Positions 26,499 through 35,785 are shown, counted from the stretch's first letter. The stretch: DNA of 64,000 bases from Phascolarctobacterium faecium DSM 14760 (GCF_003269275.1 NZ_QLTS01000003.1:62001-126000); one strand, 5' to 3'. The notes: generated by a model not told the origin, from the letters alone. Translations and numbers: made by a program.

Positions 26499-27797
26499 AT
26501 GGATCACAGCAAATCTCAGGCAGCTTTTACCGAAGCCAAACAATACATTCCCGGCGGCGTCAACAGCCCCGTTCGTTCCTTCCGCAGTGTTGGCGGTGTT
26601 CCGCCTGTCATTGCCAAAGGCAGCGGCAGCAAACTCACCGACATCGACGGCAACGAATATATCGATTATGTACTTTCTTACGGTCCTTTACTTTTAGGGC
26701 ATGCACACCCGCAGGTCACCGAAGCCATCCAAACTGCAGCCGCCAAAGGCTCATCCTATGGCGCGCCGACCCTGGCTGAAACAGAGCTTGCCAAACTTCT
26801 CTGCACACTTGTCCCTTCTATGGAAATGGTACGTATGGTCAACAGCGGAACAGAAGCTACCATGAGTGCTCTGCGTTTAGCACGCGCTTATACAGGACGT
26901 GAAAGCATCGTTAAATTTATAGGCTGTTATCATGGCCATCACGACAGCCTGCTGGTCAAAGCCGGCAGCGGCGCAGCTACTTTAGGCGTTCCTGACAGCC
27001 CCGGTGTTCCTAAAGGCGTTGCCGCCAATACCATCACTGTTCCTTTTAACGACCGGGCTGCCCTGGAAGCTGCTTTTGCTGCTAAAGGCAGCGATATTGC
27101 CGCCGTTATCATGGAGCCAACTCCCGGCAACATGGGACTGGTATTACCGCAGGACGGCTATCTGGAATTCATTCGCTCCATCACAAAAAAATATGGAACA
27201 CTGCTTATCTGTGATGAAGTCATGTCTGGCTTCCGCAGCAGTGAAAAATCTTCTCAGGGCCTCTACGGCATTGATCCTGATATCACCTGTCTGGGCAAAG
27301 TTATCGGCGGCGGGCTGCCGGTAGCCGCTTACGGCGGTAAACGCCAGATCATGGAACAGGTTGCTCCTGTTGGCCCCATGTATCAGGCCGGCACTTTGAG
27401 CGGCAACCCTCTGGCTATGGCAGCCGGTATCGTCAACCTTACCTACATGCGCGGACACAATGTCTGCAGCCAGCTGGAAAGCATGACAGCCATCCTGACC
27501 GGAGGCCTTGCTAAAGCCGCTGCCAAGGCAGGAGTGCCTGTACAGGTGCACCGTCTTGGTTCTATGTTTACTGTTTTCTTTACTGATCAGGAAGTTTATG
27601 ACTATGACAGCGCCTGCACAAGCGATTTAGATGCGTTCCGCATTTATTTCCATAGCATGCTGGAACAGGGCATTTATCTTCCTCCATCTCAATTTGAGAC
27701 CAATTTCTTATCTCTGGCCCATACGCCTGAAGATATCGAAAAAACATTACAGGCAGCTGAAATAGCTTTTAGCGCAGTTGCTGCTGCGAAAAAATAA
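26499..27797 (+). CDS. hemL: Glutamate-1-semialdehyde 2,1-aminomutase
   Basis: The start at 26499 follows AAGGAGG by 7 bp. 432 residues; class III PLP aminotransferase fold with [37 protein letters not shown] and the PLP Lys in [18 protein letters not shown]. It converts glutamate-1-semialdehyde to aminolevulinate. Last gene of the operon, followed by a strong terminator. No late haem genes (hemE onward) occur in the window, so the operon supplies uroporphyrinogen III and precorrin-2. Confidence 0.95.
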   Translation: MDHSKSQAAFTEAKQYIPGGVNSPVRSFRSVGGVPPVIAKGSGSKLTDIDGNEYIDYVLSYGPLLLGHAHPQVTEAIQTAAAKGSSYGAPTLAETELAKLLCTLVPSMEMVRMVNSGTEATMSALRLARAYTGRESIVKFIGCYHGHHDSLLVKAGSGAATLGVPDSPGVPKGVAANTITVPFNDRAALEAAFAAKGSDIAAVIMEPTPGNMGLVLPQDGYLEFIRSITKKYGTLLICDEVMSGFRSSEKSSQGLYGIDPDITCLGKVIGGGLPVAAYGGKRQIMEQVAPVGPMYQAGTLSGNPLAMAAGIVNLTYMRGHNVCSQLESMTAILTGGLAKAAAKAGVPVQVHRLGSMFTVFFTDQEVYDYDSACTSDLDAFRIYFHSMLEQGIYLPPSQFETNFLSLAHTPEDIEKTLQAAEIAFSAVAAAKK

Positions 27798-27805
27798 AGT
27801 GAAAA

Positions 27806-27847
27806 ACAAAAACGTCATAACCTTTAGGTTATGACGTTTTATTTTTG
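27806..27847. terminator. Terminator of the tetrapyrrole operon (bidirectional)
   Basis: Stem AAAACGTCATAACC / GGTTATGACGTTTT with loop TTTA, followed by T-rich sequence on the plus side. On the minus side it reads into A-rich sequence that becomes a T-run, so it also serves the convergent gene at 27849. Confidence 0.9.
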
Positions 27848-27848
27848 A

Positions 27849-28277
27849 TTATTTTTGTTCTTGTTTTTGAACTTCTACCGGAGCAAAAATAAACTCCGTC
27901 AGCTTGCCCTCTTTATTAAAGCCATAAATCACACGTACCAGCTGCTGTTTACTGTAGCTTCCCAGATAAGTCAACCGGTCACCCTGATCAAAACGCTCAT
28001 AAGCAACAAATTTCATTTCCTTCATTGTCCCTAAAGTATCTTTGACCTGCTTTTGCAAAGCAGCAAAAGCTTTTACATCCATTTTTTGCTTCAGTTCGGG
28101 GCTAAAACCCGCTGCAGCACCTGCATAACCGCTGTCGTCCGCAACAGTCAATGCCGCTACAAACTTATCAACTATTTTCTGCTGTTTATTTAAATCATTA
28201 CCGTCTCCGGCAGCAAAACATACCGCGGCCATTGCCACTGTTAAAACTACAGTTACCAGCATTACTAATTTTTTCAT
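27849..28277 (-). CDS. Secreted small protein with DUF3887-like domain
   Basis: The start at 28277 follows GAGAGGATG and gives MKKLVMLVTVVLTVAMAAVC, a signal peptide with likely cleavage at CFAAG. The ~120-residue mature part (KIVDKFVAALTVADDSGYAG, TMKEMKFVAYERFDQGDRLT, LTEFIFAPVEVQ) has the cystatin/NTF2-like pattern of DUF3887 proteins: a helix with FVxALxxxD followed by a beta sheet. Role unknown. Apparently monocistronic. Confidence 0.65.
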   Translation of the reverse strand: MKKLVMLVTVVLTVAMAAVCFAAGDGNDLNKQQKIVDKFVAALTVADDSGYAGAAAGFSPELKQKMDVKAFAALQKQVKDTLGTMKEMKFVAYERFDQGDRLTYLGSYSKQQLVRVIYGFNKEGKLTEFIFAPVEVQKQEQK

Positions 28278-28375
28278 ATAAGTCATCCTCTCATCACTGC
28301 AGGTCTTTATCAAAATTTGCCTGCTTACTATATCTTAATTATAACCGATTCAATGTTATCGTCAATGTTTTTATC

Positions 28376-29371
28376 TTACTGAGCATTCAGCCATTGCTGG
28401 ATAATAACGCTTTTCTGACCCGCAGTCCAGCTAAGGTCATCAACCGCCAGTTCTAAATCACCGATCATCATTTTCCGCCCGTCATCATGGGCATAATCAC
28501 TGACACGCCACAAAAGCGGATAACCCTTAGAGGCCAGTAAATCTTTTGAATGTTCTGACAGCAAATAGTCCATAAAAGACTGTGCTTCTGCTAAATTTGC
28601 CCCTTGGAGAATAGCAGCACCGGTAATACAGTTTTTATTACCGTCTTTGACTAAAGTTGCGAATAGATCGCGATTTTGCCTTTCCAGCTGCAATGCTGTG
28701 GAAAGTGAAACTACCGCGATCGTTTTTCTGCCGCTGCGAACCGCTTCAATAGCCTCCCATTCACTGGCCGTATATAAAGGCAGCTGGCTGTTAAAAGAAG
28801 CCGCATACTCCATAGCTTTAGCTTCGCCGCGCAGCTGCCAGATAGAAGTTATCATGCCATAACTCCGACCGCCGTTTTTAAAATCAGCCAGCGCTGTTTC
28901 TTCCCAAAGCTCCGGTTTCAGCAATTCATCCCATGTCTCAGGAGCATAAAGCCCCAACTCGCGCAGTCGGTCACGATTAGTCAAAAATCCTATATAATCG
29001 ACATAAAGACCTGTCCAGCGCCACTGATTCTCACGCATTTCAGCAGGTACTTTATAGGCCTCCCTCGGCCTGTAGCTGCGCAGCATTTTCTGCTCTCCTG
29101 CCAGATAATATTCTTCAGGCGTACCGCCAAGCCAGACATCGAATTTTCCCTCTCTCAGAAAATTAAGCCGTTCATCCAAATTCCCTGCCGGCAAATGTCT
29201 GACTTCAACTTTCACATTCTGCTGTTTGGCAAAATCTTCCGCTAAAATATCTGTCATTGTTTCATTCAGGCTGCTGCAGATCTTGATACTTTTCTGTTCT
29301 TCTTTGATGTTACTGCTGCAACCGCTGCAGAGAAACACAATTGACAGCACTGTTACCAGAATTACTTTCAT
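28376..29371 (-). CDS. Extracellular solute-binding lipoprotein, family 1 (FbpA-like, iron-type)
   Basis: The start at 29371 (MKVILVTVLSIVFLCSGCSS) follows AAAGGCGG and gives a lipoprotein signal with Cys at residue 18 or so. The mature protein has the Fbp-type fold: IKICSSLNETMTDILAEDFA, DVWLGGTPEEYYLAGEQKML, GLYVDYIGFLTNRDRLRELG and a late ILQGANLAEAQSFMDYLLS. Relatives bind ferric iron or other anions. No permease gene is adjacent; the iron-type transporter genes at 31677-35592 are the nearest partners. Its promoter region carries a 15-bp repeated, partly palindromic element. Confidence 0.78.
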   Translation of the reverse strand: MKVILVTVLSIVFLCSGCSSNIKEEQKSIKICSSLNETMTDILAEDFAKQQNVKVEVRHLPAGNLDERLNFLREGKFDVWLGGTPEEYYLAGEQKMLRSYRPREAYKVPAEMRENQWRWTGLYVDYIGFLTNRDRLRELGLYAPETWDELLKPELWEETALADFKNGGRSYGMITSIWQLRGEAKAMEYAASFNSQLPLYTASEWEAIEAVRSGRKTIAVVSLSTALQLERQNRDLFATLVKDGNKNCITGAAILQGANLAEAQSFMDYLLSEHSKDLLASKGYPLLWRVSDYAHDDGRKMMIGDLELAVDDLSWTAGQKSVIIQQWLNAQ

Positions 29372-29404
29372 AGTTCGACCGCCTTTTATGGTAATAAATT
29401 CATT

Positions 29405-29479
29405 ATACCACAAGGGTACGTATTCTCACTAGGCTCGAAAATACCTCGCCAAGTTTTCATACAGTACCACAAGGGTACG
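29405..29479 (-). promoter_or_regulatory. Duplicated TACCACAAGGGTACG operator-like element at the FbpA-like gene promoter
   Basis: The 15-mer occurs exactly at 29406-29420 and 29465-29479, 59 bp apart. The second copy is a clean GTACC-N5-GGTAC inverted repeat. The first touches a minus-strand TATAAT at about 29401-29406 that would serve the gene starting at 29371. A dimeric repressor binding here would block the promoter (inference). Confidence 0.5.
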
Positions 29480-29545
29480 CATTACCGCGAAAAATCACTA
29501 TCATTGATCAAAATTCCCGTACAGCTGCTAATTTGAACTTAATTA

Positions 29546-29574
29546 TTGACATCAGTGCTTTTTTTAAGTATAAT
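29546..29574 (+). promoter_or_regulatory. Consensus sigma-70 promoter
   Basis: TTGACA at 29546-29551 and TATAAT at 29569-29574 with a 17-bp spacer, a full consensus match. The predicted start point falls at about 29581, on the first base of the 16-bp palindrome. Confidence 0.85.
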
Positions 29575-29580
29575 TTATAC

Positions 29581-29596
29581 GTTAGCTTAAGCTAAC
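29581..29596. promoter_or_regulatory. 16-bp palindrome GTTAGCTTAAGCTAAC (operator-like), copy 1
   Basis: Perfect palindrome at the predicted transcription start. The CTTAAG-centred form resembles operators of DtxR/MntR-type metal repressors, and a DtxR-family gene lies at 37724. A repressor bound here would block the small RNA promoter. Confidence 0.55.
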
Positions 29597-29687
29597 TGTT
29601 TGGGGTTGCCCGCTTCCAAACTTTTACACTTATCAACTTAACGCTCACTCGATACTGTGCTTAACAGCTCTCACGCACAGTTTTTTA
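29581..29687 (+). ncRNA. Candidate small RNA of about 105 nt
   Basis: The transcript from the consensus promoter would begin with GTTAGCTTAAGCTAAC and continue through a GTTTGG...CCAAAC hairpin (29598-29603 with 29615-29620). It would end at an intrinsic terminator: ACTGTGC (29654-29660) pairs with GCACAGT (29675-29681), followed by T6. There is no ATG in the interval and no ribosome binding site, and the exporter gene starts 200 bp further on. The C/U-rich loop and tail (TTGCCCGCTTCC) would be free to pair with G-rich ribosome sites. An alternative is an attenuated leader of the exporter gene. Confidence 0.6.
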
Positions 29688-29697
29688 TTTTTCTCGA

Positions 29698-29713
29698 GTT
29701 AGCTTAAGCTAAC
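29698..29713. promoter_or_regulatory. 16-bp palindrome GTTAGCTTAAGCTAAC, copy 2
   Basis: Identical to the copy at 29581 and followed by T6, so it could also fold as a short terminator. It lies 175 bp before the ABC exporter start. The rest of the gap to 29888 is AT-rich; a TATAAT-like element near 29795 may be the exporter promoter. Confidence 0.5.
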
Positions 29714-29887
29714 TTTTTTCCAATACACTTAAAATCACATTAACAAATTACTTTACAAATACTCAAAATAACCTCTGCTCTTATAGTTCAATGTGTTATA
29801 ATTGATTATAGTTGATTTTTATTCGTCATTTTTATATTTCTACCGGCTGCAGCAGCAGTAGGTACATTTATCTGCGAGGTCTGCCAT

Positions 29888-31615
29888 ATGCCAGAACGTT
29901 TATTAAAATACTACCGCCCTTACCGAAAAACATTGTTTTTTGCTTTGCTCGGATCCGTTATCACATCCGCCCTTGATTTATGTTTTCCGCTCTTTATGCG
30001 CTATATCCTGGGCGATGTACTGCCCGAAGGCAATCTTTTCCTCTTAGGGCAGGCTACGATCATCTTGCTTTTTTTATACCTGCTTAATTTTATAATCAGT
30101 TATCAAGTCTCAAGACACGGCCGCCTAATGGGTGCAAAAATAGAACAGGATATGCGCAGTGACCTTTTTCAGCATGTCCAATCAATGTCTTTCCGTTATT
30201 TTGACAACATCCGTATCGGCCAGCTGATTTCCCGTATTGTCAGCGATATTGCCGAGATCCGTGAGCTTGTTTTTCTTGGTCCTAATTACCTGCTGGTCTG
30301 TACTATAACCATGCTTGGTACTCTGGGAATACTTATTTATCTTAACTGGCCTTTAGCGTTACTGGTCAATCTGCTGCTGTTAGGAAAAGCTTATGAATCA
30401 GTTGCTACCAATCATGCACTGAAACAATCAGGGCGTATGATCCGCGAACAGGTCGGTAATCTTACAGCACAGACAAATGAAAGTCTGAATGCCATACGCC
30501 TAGTTAAATCCTTCAACAATGAAGAATGGGAAGAAAAACGCCTTGATAAAAACGGACAAGCTCTTTTACAGGCACGTAAAACATCGTTCGACCTTTTATC
30601 ACGCCTGAACAGCAACGCTGTATTGTTTTCCAATGTCACTAATCTTGTTATCATTGTCGTAGGCGGCGCCATGATCGCATATGGTAAAATGCAGATCAGC
30701 GATCTGGTCGCCTTTTTACTGTATGTATCAATCTTTATCCGCCCCATCCTGCGCCTGACCGCATTAGCAGAATCCTATCAGAAAGGTATGGCCGGTTACC
30801 AGCGCTTTTGCCAGCTGATGGATACCCCTTCTGAAAATATAGATCTGCCCGGCGCAGTCGACTGTGGTACTTTAAAAGGCTCTATTTCCTTTAAAAATGT
30901 CAGCTTTGGCTACGATCCCGGCAAACCTGTTATTCAAAATTTTGATCTTGATATCGCTGCCGGTGAAGTTATCGCTTTTGTCGGCACTACAGGTGTTGGT
31001 AAAAGCACGATCTGCAATCTGCTGCCGCGTTTCTATGAACTTCAGCAGGGCGTTATAACCATTGACGGAATGGATATCCGCAATGTGACCTTAAAATCAC
31101 TGCGCCGTAATATCGGCATAGTTCAGCAGGATATCTTCCTTTTCTCTGACTCTGTACGTGAAAATATCGCTTACGGCAACCCTCATGCCAGTATGGAAGA
31201 AATCATCACCGCTGCCAGATTGGCCGAAGCTGATGCTTTTATCAATCAGCTGCCGGATGGTTATGACAGCCAGCTTGGTGAACGCGGTGTTAAATTGTCC
31301 GGAGGCCAAAAACAGAGGATTGCCATTGCCCGTGTTTTTCTCAAAAATCCGCCCATCCTGATTTTAGACGAAGCGACTTCTTCCCTGGATAATGAAACGG
31401 AAAACCTTATCCAGGAATCACTGATGCAGCTGTCACGTAACCGCACGACCCTGATCGTAGCCCATCGCCTGGCAACGATCCGTCATGCCGACCGTATCGT
31501 TGTCCTCACCCCCAACGGTATCAGCGAACATGGTTCTCATGACGATCTGATGGCTTTGCAGGGAGAATATTACAAGCTTTATATGGCACAGTTCAGTAAA
31601 AGCCCGCTAAATTAA
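29888..31615 (+). CDS. ABC-type multidrug/lipid exporter half-transporter (MsbA/MdlB-like)
   Basis: A 575-residue protein fusing a six-span exporter domain (about residues 1-310, starting ERLLKYYRPYRKTLFFALLG) to an ATPase: Walker A AFVGTTGVGKSTICNLLPRF, Q-loop IVQQDIFLFSDSVRENIAYG, signature VKLSGGQKQRIAIARVF, Walker B PPILILDEATSSLDNETE and H-loop VAHRLATI. It works as a dimer that exports lipids, drugs or peptides. Monocistronic, ended by the terminator at 31621. The upstream palindromes suggest metal-linked control (inference). Confidence 0.92.
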   Translation: MPERLLKYYRPYRKTLFFALLGSVITSALDLCFPLFMRYILGDVLPEGNLFLLGQATIILLFLYLLNFIISYQVSRHGRLMGAKIEQDMRSDLFQHVQSMSFRYFDNIRIGQLISRIVSDIAEIRELVFLGPNYLLVCTITMLGTLGILIYLNWPLALLVNLLLLGKAYESVATNHALKQSGRMIREQVGNLTAQTNESLNAIRLVKSFNNEEWEEKRLDKNGQALLQARKTSFDLLSRLNSNAVLFSNVTNLVIIVVGGAMIAYGKMQISDLVAFLLYVSIFIRPILRLTALAESYQKGMAGYQRFCQLMDTPSENIDLPGAVDCGTLKGSISFKNVSFGYDPGKPVIQNFDLDIAAGEVIAFVGTTGVGKSTICNLLPRFYELQQGVITIDGMDIRNVTLKSLRRNIGIVQQDIFLFSDSVRENIAYGNPHASMEEIITAARLAEADAFINQLPDGYDSQLGERGVKLSGGQKQRIAIARVFLKNPPILILDEATSSLDNETENLIQESLMQLSRNRTTLIVAHRLATIRHADRIVVLTPNGISEHGSHDDLMALQGEYYKLYMAQFSKSPLN

Positions 31616-31618
31616 AAA

Positions 31619-31657
31619 TAAAACCCTCGGATGAAAACATCCGAGGGTTTCTTTTTT
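31619..31657 (+). terminator. Intrinsic terminator of the ABC exporter gene
   Basis: A 13-bp stem AAACCCTCGGATG / CATCCGAGGGTTT with loop AAAA (31621-31650), followed by CTTTTTTC. Confidence 0.93.
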
Positions 31658-31676
31658 CATATAAACAGCTTTTTAA

Positions 31677-32723
31677 TTATTCGCGGTCAAAGATCATTAC
31701 TTTTTCAAAATCAAGATATACCTTTTCTCCGTCGGCAAATTCTTTCAAGTCTGCCCCTTTGACGATAACGCGTACATCATGATCACCGACGGTAACACGG
31801 TAATCAACAGCATCACCTAAATAGAAGCGATGCGTCAATGTCCCTTCAAGCATACCACCGCCGCGGCTCATCGTAATATTCTCAGGACGTACAGCGATGG
31901 TAGCACTGCCGGAAACACCCGAAGTATTGGGGAAAGAAGCTGTAGTACCTTGCAGGTATACTCTGTCATCCGATACTTCACCCTGCATAAAATTGACCAA
32001 CCCGATAAAATCAGCAACCATTTTGTTGGCAGGATTGGTATAAATTTCATGCGGAGCACCGATCTGCTGCACTACGCCTTTACTCATAACAACTACGCGG
32101 TCGCTCATTGCCATGGCTTCACCCTGATCATGGGTTACATAAACAACGGTAATACCAAGTGCTTTTTGAATCGACAGGATCTCAAAACGCATGCTTTCAC
32201 GCAGTTTAGCATCCAGATTGGATAACGGTTCGTCTAACAGCAGCAAACCTGGCTGCGCAACCAAAGCACGAGCCAAAGCGACACGCTGCTGCTGACCGCC
32301 GGACAGCTGATGCGGATAACGGTGGCCATATTCGCCTAAATGCACGAGCTCCAGCATTTCATTTACTCTTTTCAAACGTTCCTCTTTGGGAACCTTTTGG
32401 ATCTTCAACGGATAAGCCACATTTTCAACAACCGTCATATGCGGCCAAACTGCATATGACTGGAATACCATACCGATATCGCGATTTTCCGGAGGAACAA
32501 ATTTATTCTGCGACGAAGAACTGACGCAGTGGTCACCGATATAGATCTCGCCTTCTGTAGCTTTTTCAAAGCCTGCGATCATTCTCAGGGAAGTTGTTTT
32601 ACCACAGCCGGAAGGACCGAGGATAGAAACGAATTCGCCGTCTTCAACCGTCAGGTTGAAATCATTAACAGCCGTTACAGGCCCGAAACGTTTAAATACA
32701 TGTTCAATACGTACTTGTGCCAA
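31677..32723 (-). CDS. ABC transporter ATP-binding protein, FbpC/PotA-type
   Basis: A 348-residue ATPase with Walker A ILGPSGCGKTTSLRMIAGFE, signature QLSGGQQQRVALARALVAQP, Walker B LLLLDEPLSNLDAKLRES and H-loop VYVTHDQGEAMAMSDRV, then a C-terminal TOBE domain (IAVRPENITMSRGG). It powers the two-domain permease encoded upstream. The cluster order binding protein, permease, ATPase and the fused permease identify an iron/2-aminoethylphosphonate/thiamine-type importer; ferric iron is the usual assignment but is not proved here. Confidence 0.9.
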   Translation of the reverse strand: MAQVRIEHVFKRFGPVTAVNDFNLTVEDGEFVSILGPSGCGKTTSLRMIAGFEKATEGEIYIGDHCVSSSSQNKFVPPENRDIGMVFQSYAVWPHMTVVENVAYPLKIQKVPKEERLKRVNEMLELVHLGEYGHRYPHQLSGGQQQRVALARALVAQPGLLLLDEPLSNLDAKLRESMRFEILSIQKALGITVVYVTHDQGEAMAMSDRVVVMSKGVVQQIGAPHEIYTNPANKMVADFIGLVNFMQGEVSDDRVYLQGTTASFPNTSGVSGSATIAVRPENITMSRGGGMLEGTLTHRFYLGDAVDYRVTVGDHDVRVIVKGADLKEFADGEKVYLDFEKVMIFDRE

Positions 32724-32740
32724 TTTATTCCACTCCTTCT

Positions 32741-34477
32741 TTAAATTCCCACATTGCCTTTGGTCAGTTTGTTAAGGATCAGGTTACCAACCAAAACGAT
32801 AGTCAAAATGATTACTGATAATACAGAAGCATTTTGTGTATCTGCATAAGTTTGCAGCTCGTACAGCAAAACACCGATAGTTTTAGTTTCTGCACCGTAC
32901 AGAAGGAGCGACATCGTCAGCTCGTAGAAAGACGGCATAAAGATCAGGAACCAACCGGCGATGATGGACGGAGCGATCAACGGCATAATAATATCTTTAC
33001 AGGTTCTGATCCAGCTGGCACCTGAATTTAATGCTGCTTCTTCAAGAGAAACGTGCACCTGACTCAGGGAAGCCGCTATTGTCCGCACAGACATGGTCAT
33101 ATATTTGACCAGATAGCTGACGACCAGAATCCACATCGACGAATAAAGATTGAGACCGAAATTACCGGAGAAGGTGATAACCAGAGCCAGGGCGATAACG
33201 ATACTCGGAGTAGAACCGCCGATAACGGTCAGCAGATCCGGGAAGCTACGTCCTTTGACTTTTGTTTTAACGGCCAGATAAGCAATGAACACTGAAAGTA
33301 TCGTACCAATAGTGGCGGCGATTACGCCATACACGACCGAATTCCAGATACTCTCCATATACTGACTGCTGGTAATAACAGGCTCCCATGCATCAAAGCC
33401 GATATTCGACCAGGTAACTCCGCGCGACATACTCTTTAAAAGTGATGTCAGCAATATAGAACCTAATGGTAAAATTACTGCAATAAACGCATATAGACCT
33501 ACACCACAGAAAGCAGGCCATTTCCATTTGCCAAGCTCTACGATATTAGGACGGGTACTCTTACCACTGATCGTTGTATAATCCTTGCGGCCCAGCATCC
33601 AGGTCATAAAGAACAGTAAGAAGTTGGCAATGAACATCAAAGATGCTGCTAAAGCCGTGGCATCACGGATACCCTCATCATTACCCATGTAAATATAGGT
33701 GACGATACGGGTAGTCATAACCTCGATATTACCAGGCATACCAACAATGGCAGGAATACCGAAGCAGGAACCGGCAGCAATGAAAACCAACAGACCGCCT
33801 GCTAAAATACTTGGTGCCATCAAAGGCAAAGTAACATCGACCAGGGTACGCAGAGGGGAAGCTCCGGAAACACGTGCCGCTTCTTCGAGCGTCGGATCCA
33901 TTTTTTCCATTGCCCGGGAAATGGTAATAAAAGCAAAAGGCGAATAAAACAGGGTCAATACCCAAGCCAGACCGCCCATAGTATAAATATCAAATGGAGA
34001 TTGCTGCAGTTGCAGAATCCACTTAAAAATCGAATTCAAATAACCGACGCTGGGATTTAAAAGCTGTACCCAGGCAATCGCGCCAACATAAGGAGGGATC
34101 ATATAGCTGGCAACCAGTAAAGTCCGGTATGTTTTTTTACCGGGCATATCGGTGCGGCCAACAAGCCAGGCCAGCGGGAACGTAATAATAACACTGGCTA
34201 CCATAACTAAAAGCGATAGCTGCACAGTATTGGACAAAGCACGCCAGTTAACATCTTGACTGTAAACATCAGCATAATTGCCGAAATTGATGGCTCCATT
34301 AACCATAATACTGTCATAAAGCAGTATTCCCATCGGGAAAACCACAAAATATAATAATAAAATAACGGAAACAGCAATAACTATGAATTTACTATTAAAT
34401 CTAGGTAAAGACCCCACTATGGCTCCTTTCCCCGGCTTTGAGACCGGTGAAAAATCATTTACAGGATTTTCCTGCAA
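32741..34477 (-). CDS. ABC transporter permease with two fused transmembrane domains, FbpB-type
   Basis: A 578-residue membrane protein with about 12 spans. Each half has a permease EAA loop: MDPTLEEAARVSGASPLRTL in the first and VHVSLEEAALNSGASWIRTC in the second, the internal duplication typical of FbpB/ThiP-type permeases. The first residues (MQENPVNDFSPVSKPGKG) are a cytoplasmic tail. It lies 77 bp after the binding-protein gene, with a terminator-like hairpin in the gap. Confidence 0.9.
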   Translation of the reverse strand: MQENPVNDFSPVSKPGKGAIVGSLPRFNSKFIVIAVSVILLLYFVVFPMGILLYDSIMVNGAINFGNYADVYSQDVNWRALSNTVQLSLLVMVASVIITFPLAWLVGRTDMPGKKTYRTLLVASYMIPPYVGAIAWVQLLNPSVGYLNSIFKWILQLQQSPFDIYTMGGLAWVLTLFYSPFAFITISRAMEKMDPTLEEAARVSGASPLRTLVDVTLPLMAPSILAGGLLVFIAAGSCFGIPAIVGMPGNIEVMTTRIVTYIYMGNDEGIRDATALAASLMFIANFLLFFMTWMLGRKDYTTISGKSTRPNIVELGKWKWPAFCGVGLYAFIAVILPLGSILLTSLLKSMSRGVTWSNIGFDAWEPVITSSQYMESIWNSVVYGVIAATIGTILSVFIAYLAVKTKVKGRSFPDLLTVIGGSTPSIVIALALVITFSGNFGLNLYSSMWILVVSYLVKYMTMSVRTIAASLSQVHVSLEEAALNSGASWIRTCKDIIMPLIAPSIIAGWFLIFMPSFYELTMSLLLYGAETKTIGVLLYELQTYADTQNASVLSVIILTIVLVGNLILNKLTKGNVGI

Positions 34478-34484
34478 AGAAATT

Positions 34485-34521
34485 GGAAAACAGGGATCGT
34501 CAAAAACGACCCCTGATCCCT
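34485..34521 (-). terminator. Intercistronic terminator/attenuator in the iron-type ABC operon
   Basis: On the minus strand AGGGATC (34521-34515) pairs with GATCCCT (34498-34492), with further internal GTC/GAC pairing around a T-rich loop, and is followed by GTTTTCC. It lies between the binding-protein stop and the permease start, as in the other importer operon of this window. Confidence 0.6.
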
Positions 34522-34554
34522 TAAAAATTGTTACTCAACAAATTTTAATAAGAA

Positions 34555-35592
34555 CTATTCCATAACTCTTACGCGGAAAGCCTCTTTGATTTGAGCATTT
34601 TCTTTGGAAAGTTTTTCCCAGTTTACTTTAATAGCTTTATCAGAGAAAGTTTTCAGAGCAGGAGCGCCTTTAGGCGGCTCTACGTCACCGCGTACAGAGT
34701 GCATCCAGCCTTGAACAACTGCCTGCTGACCATCTTTAGACAACCACCAGTCAACCAGAGCTTTAGCACCTTCGGGGTTTTTGGTTGCTTTAAAAATAGC
34801 GATCGGAGACGGGATGATGATAACGCCGTCTTCAGGATAGGAAACTTTCAAAGGCTCATTTTTAGTATTAGCCAATTTGAGGACGTTTTCTTCCAAAATC
34901 ATTGCAGCAGCATATTCGCCGGTCAGCAATTTGTTCTGAATAGCAGAGTTGCCTTCTTCAACGCGAATATCATTAGCTTTCAATTGGTCGAAATATTCCC
35001 AGCCATATTTATCGGCCAAAGCGCCAACCGCTACATAAGCAGTACCGGAAAGCATTGGGTTCGGCATAGCGATTTTGCCTTTCCATTTCGGATCGGTCAG
35101 ATCTTTCCAGGATTTCGGAGCATCTTCGGGTTTCAGTTTATCAGAGTTATAAGCAATGATCATGTTGCAGACACGAACAGAGGACCAAGCACCGTTCTTG
35201 TCTTTATCAGTGATGACATCTTTCAGGTTCGGGGAAACATAATCAAGCAGCAAACCTTGATCCTGCAAAGTCAGGTAGTAGGAAGGATCAGCAACCATCA
35301 GAACGTCAGTACCGATTTTGTTGGCTTTGATCTCGCCGGTAATTTTAGTGATTACTTTTTCAGTACCGCCCTGGAACCAGGTAACTTTCATATCAGGGAA
35401 TGCTTTAGCTACATTAGGTTTACACATTTTATCGATGATATCAGGATAAATAGAGGTATAAACCATAACGTCGCCTTTAGGACCGCCTTTAGAATCTGCA
35501 GCTTTCTTATCGTCGCTGCCGCCGCAGCCGGCAACTGCTACTGATAATGCCAGAACTGCTGCTGCAGTGCACAACCATTTTGCTTTTTTCAT
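34555..35592 (-). CDS. Extracellular solute-binding lipoprotein, FbpA-type
   Basis: The start at 35592 (MKKAKWLCTAAAVLALSVAV then AGCGG) gives a normal lipoprotein signal, with AAGGAG 11 bp upstream. The mature protein has the family opening DVMVYTSIYPDIIDKMCKP, then GTDVLMVADPSYYLTLQDQG, WSSVRVCNMIIAYNSDKL and a C-terminal domain with NPEGAKALVDWWLSKDGQQA. It captures the ligand for the FbpBC-type transporter encoded downstream. A minus-strand GTGACA-17-TAAAAC near 35670-35700 is a plausible promoter. Confidence 0.88.
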   Translation of the reverse strand: MKKAKWLCTAAAVLALSVAVAGCGGSDDKKAADSKGGPKGDVMVYTSIYPDIIDKMCKPNVAKAFPDMKVTWFQGGTEKVITKITGEIKANKIGTDVLMVADPSYYLTLQDQGLLLDYVSPNLKDVITDKDKNGAWSSVRVCNMIIAYNSDKLKPEDAPKSWKDLTDPKWKGKIAMPNPMLSGTAYVAVGALADKYGWEYFDQLKANDIRVEEGNSAIQNKLLTGEYAAAMILEENVLKLANTKNEPLKVSYPEDGVIIIPSPIAIFKATKNPEGAKALVDWWLSKDGQQAVVQGWMHSVRGDVEPPKGAPALKTFSDKAIKVNWEKLSKENAQIKEAFRVRVME

Positions 35593-35721
35593 TAAACATC
35601 CACTCCTTTGTGTTGTCATACTACCCTTAAAGTTCGCCCGGCTTTGTAAAATTCCTGCTTACATTAGAAAAAAGTTTTACAAAAAATTAAAATTTATGTC
35701 ACATTTACGCCTTATTTAAAA

Positions 35722-35750
35722 AACATTCCATTGTCAATCGACAATACGAC
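35722..35750 (-). terminator. Weak hairpin downstream of the FkbM methyltransferase gene
   Basis: ATTGTC-AATC-GACAAT (35730-35745). Read on the minus strand it is followed by GGAATGTTTTTT. The stem is short (6 bp). Confidence 0.35.
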
Positions 35751-35785
35751 ACTTTTGACCCTATGGGATTTTTTGTGTCCCGCGA

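Noticed and set aside
29404-29479. CRISPR-like or phage attachment repeat
   Set aside because: Only two copies, at a promoter, with internal symmetry; an operator explains it better.
34591-35544. 317-codon plus-strand frame
   Set aside because: Antisense to the FbpA-type binding protein; no ribosome site, no known fold, hydrophobic/aromatic shadow composition.
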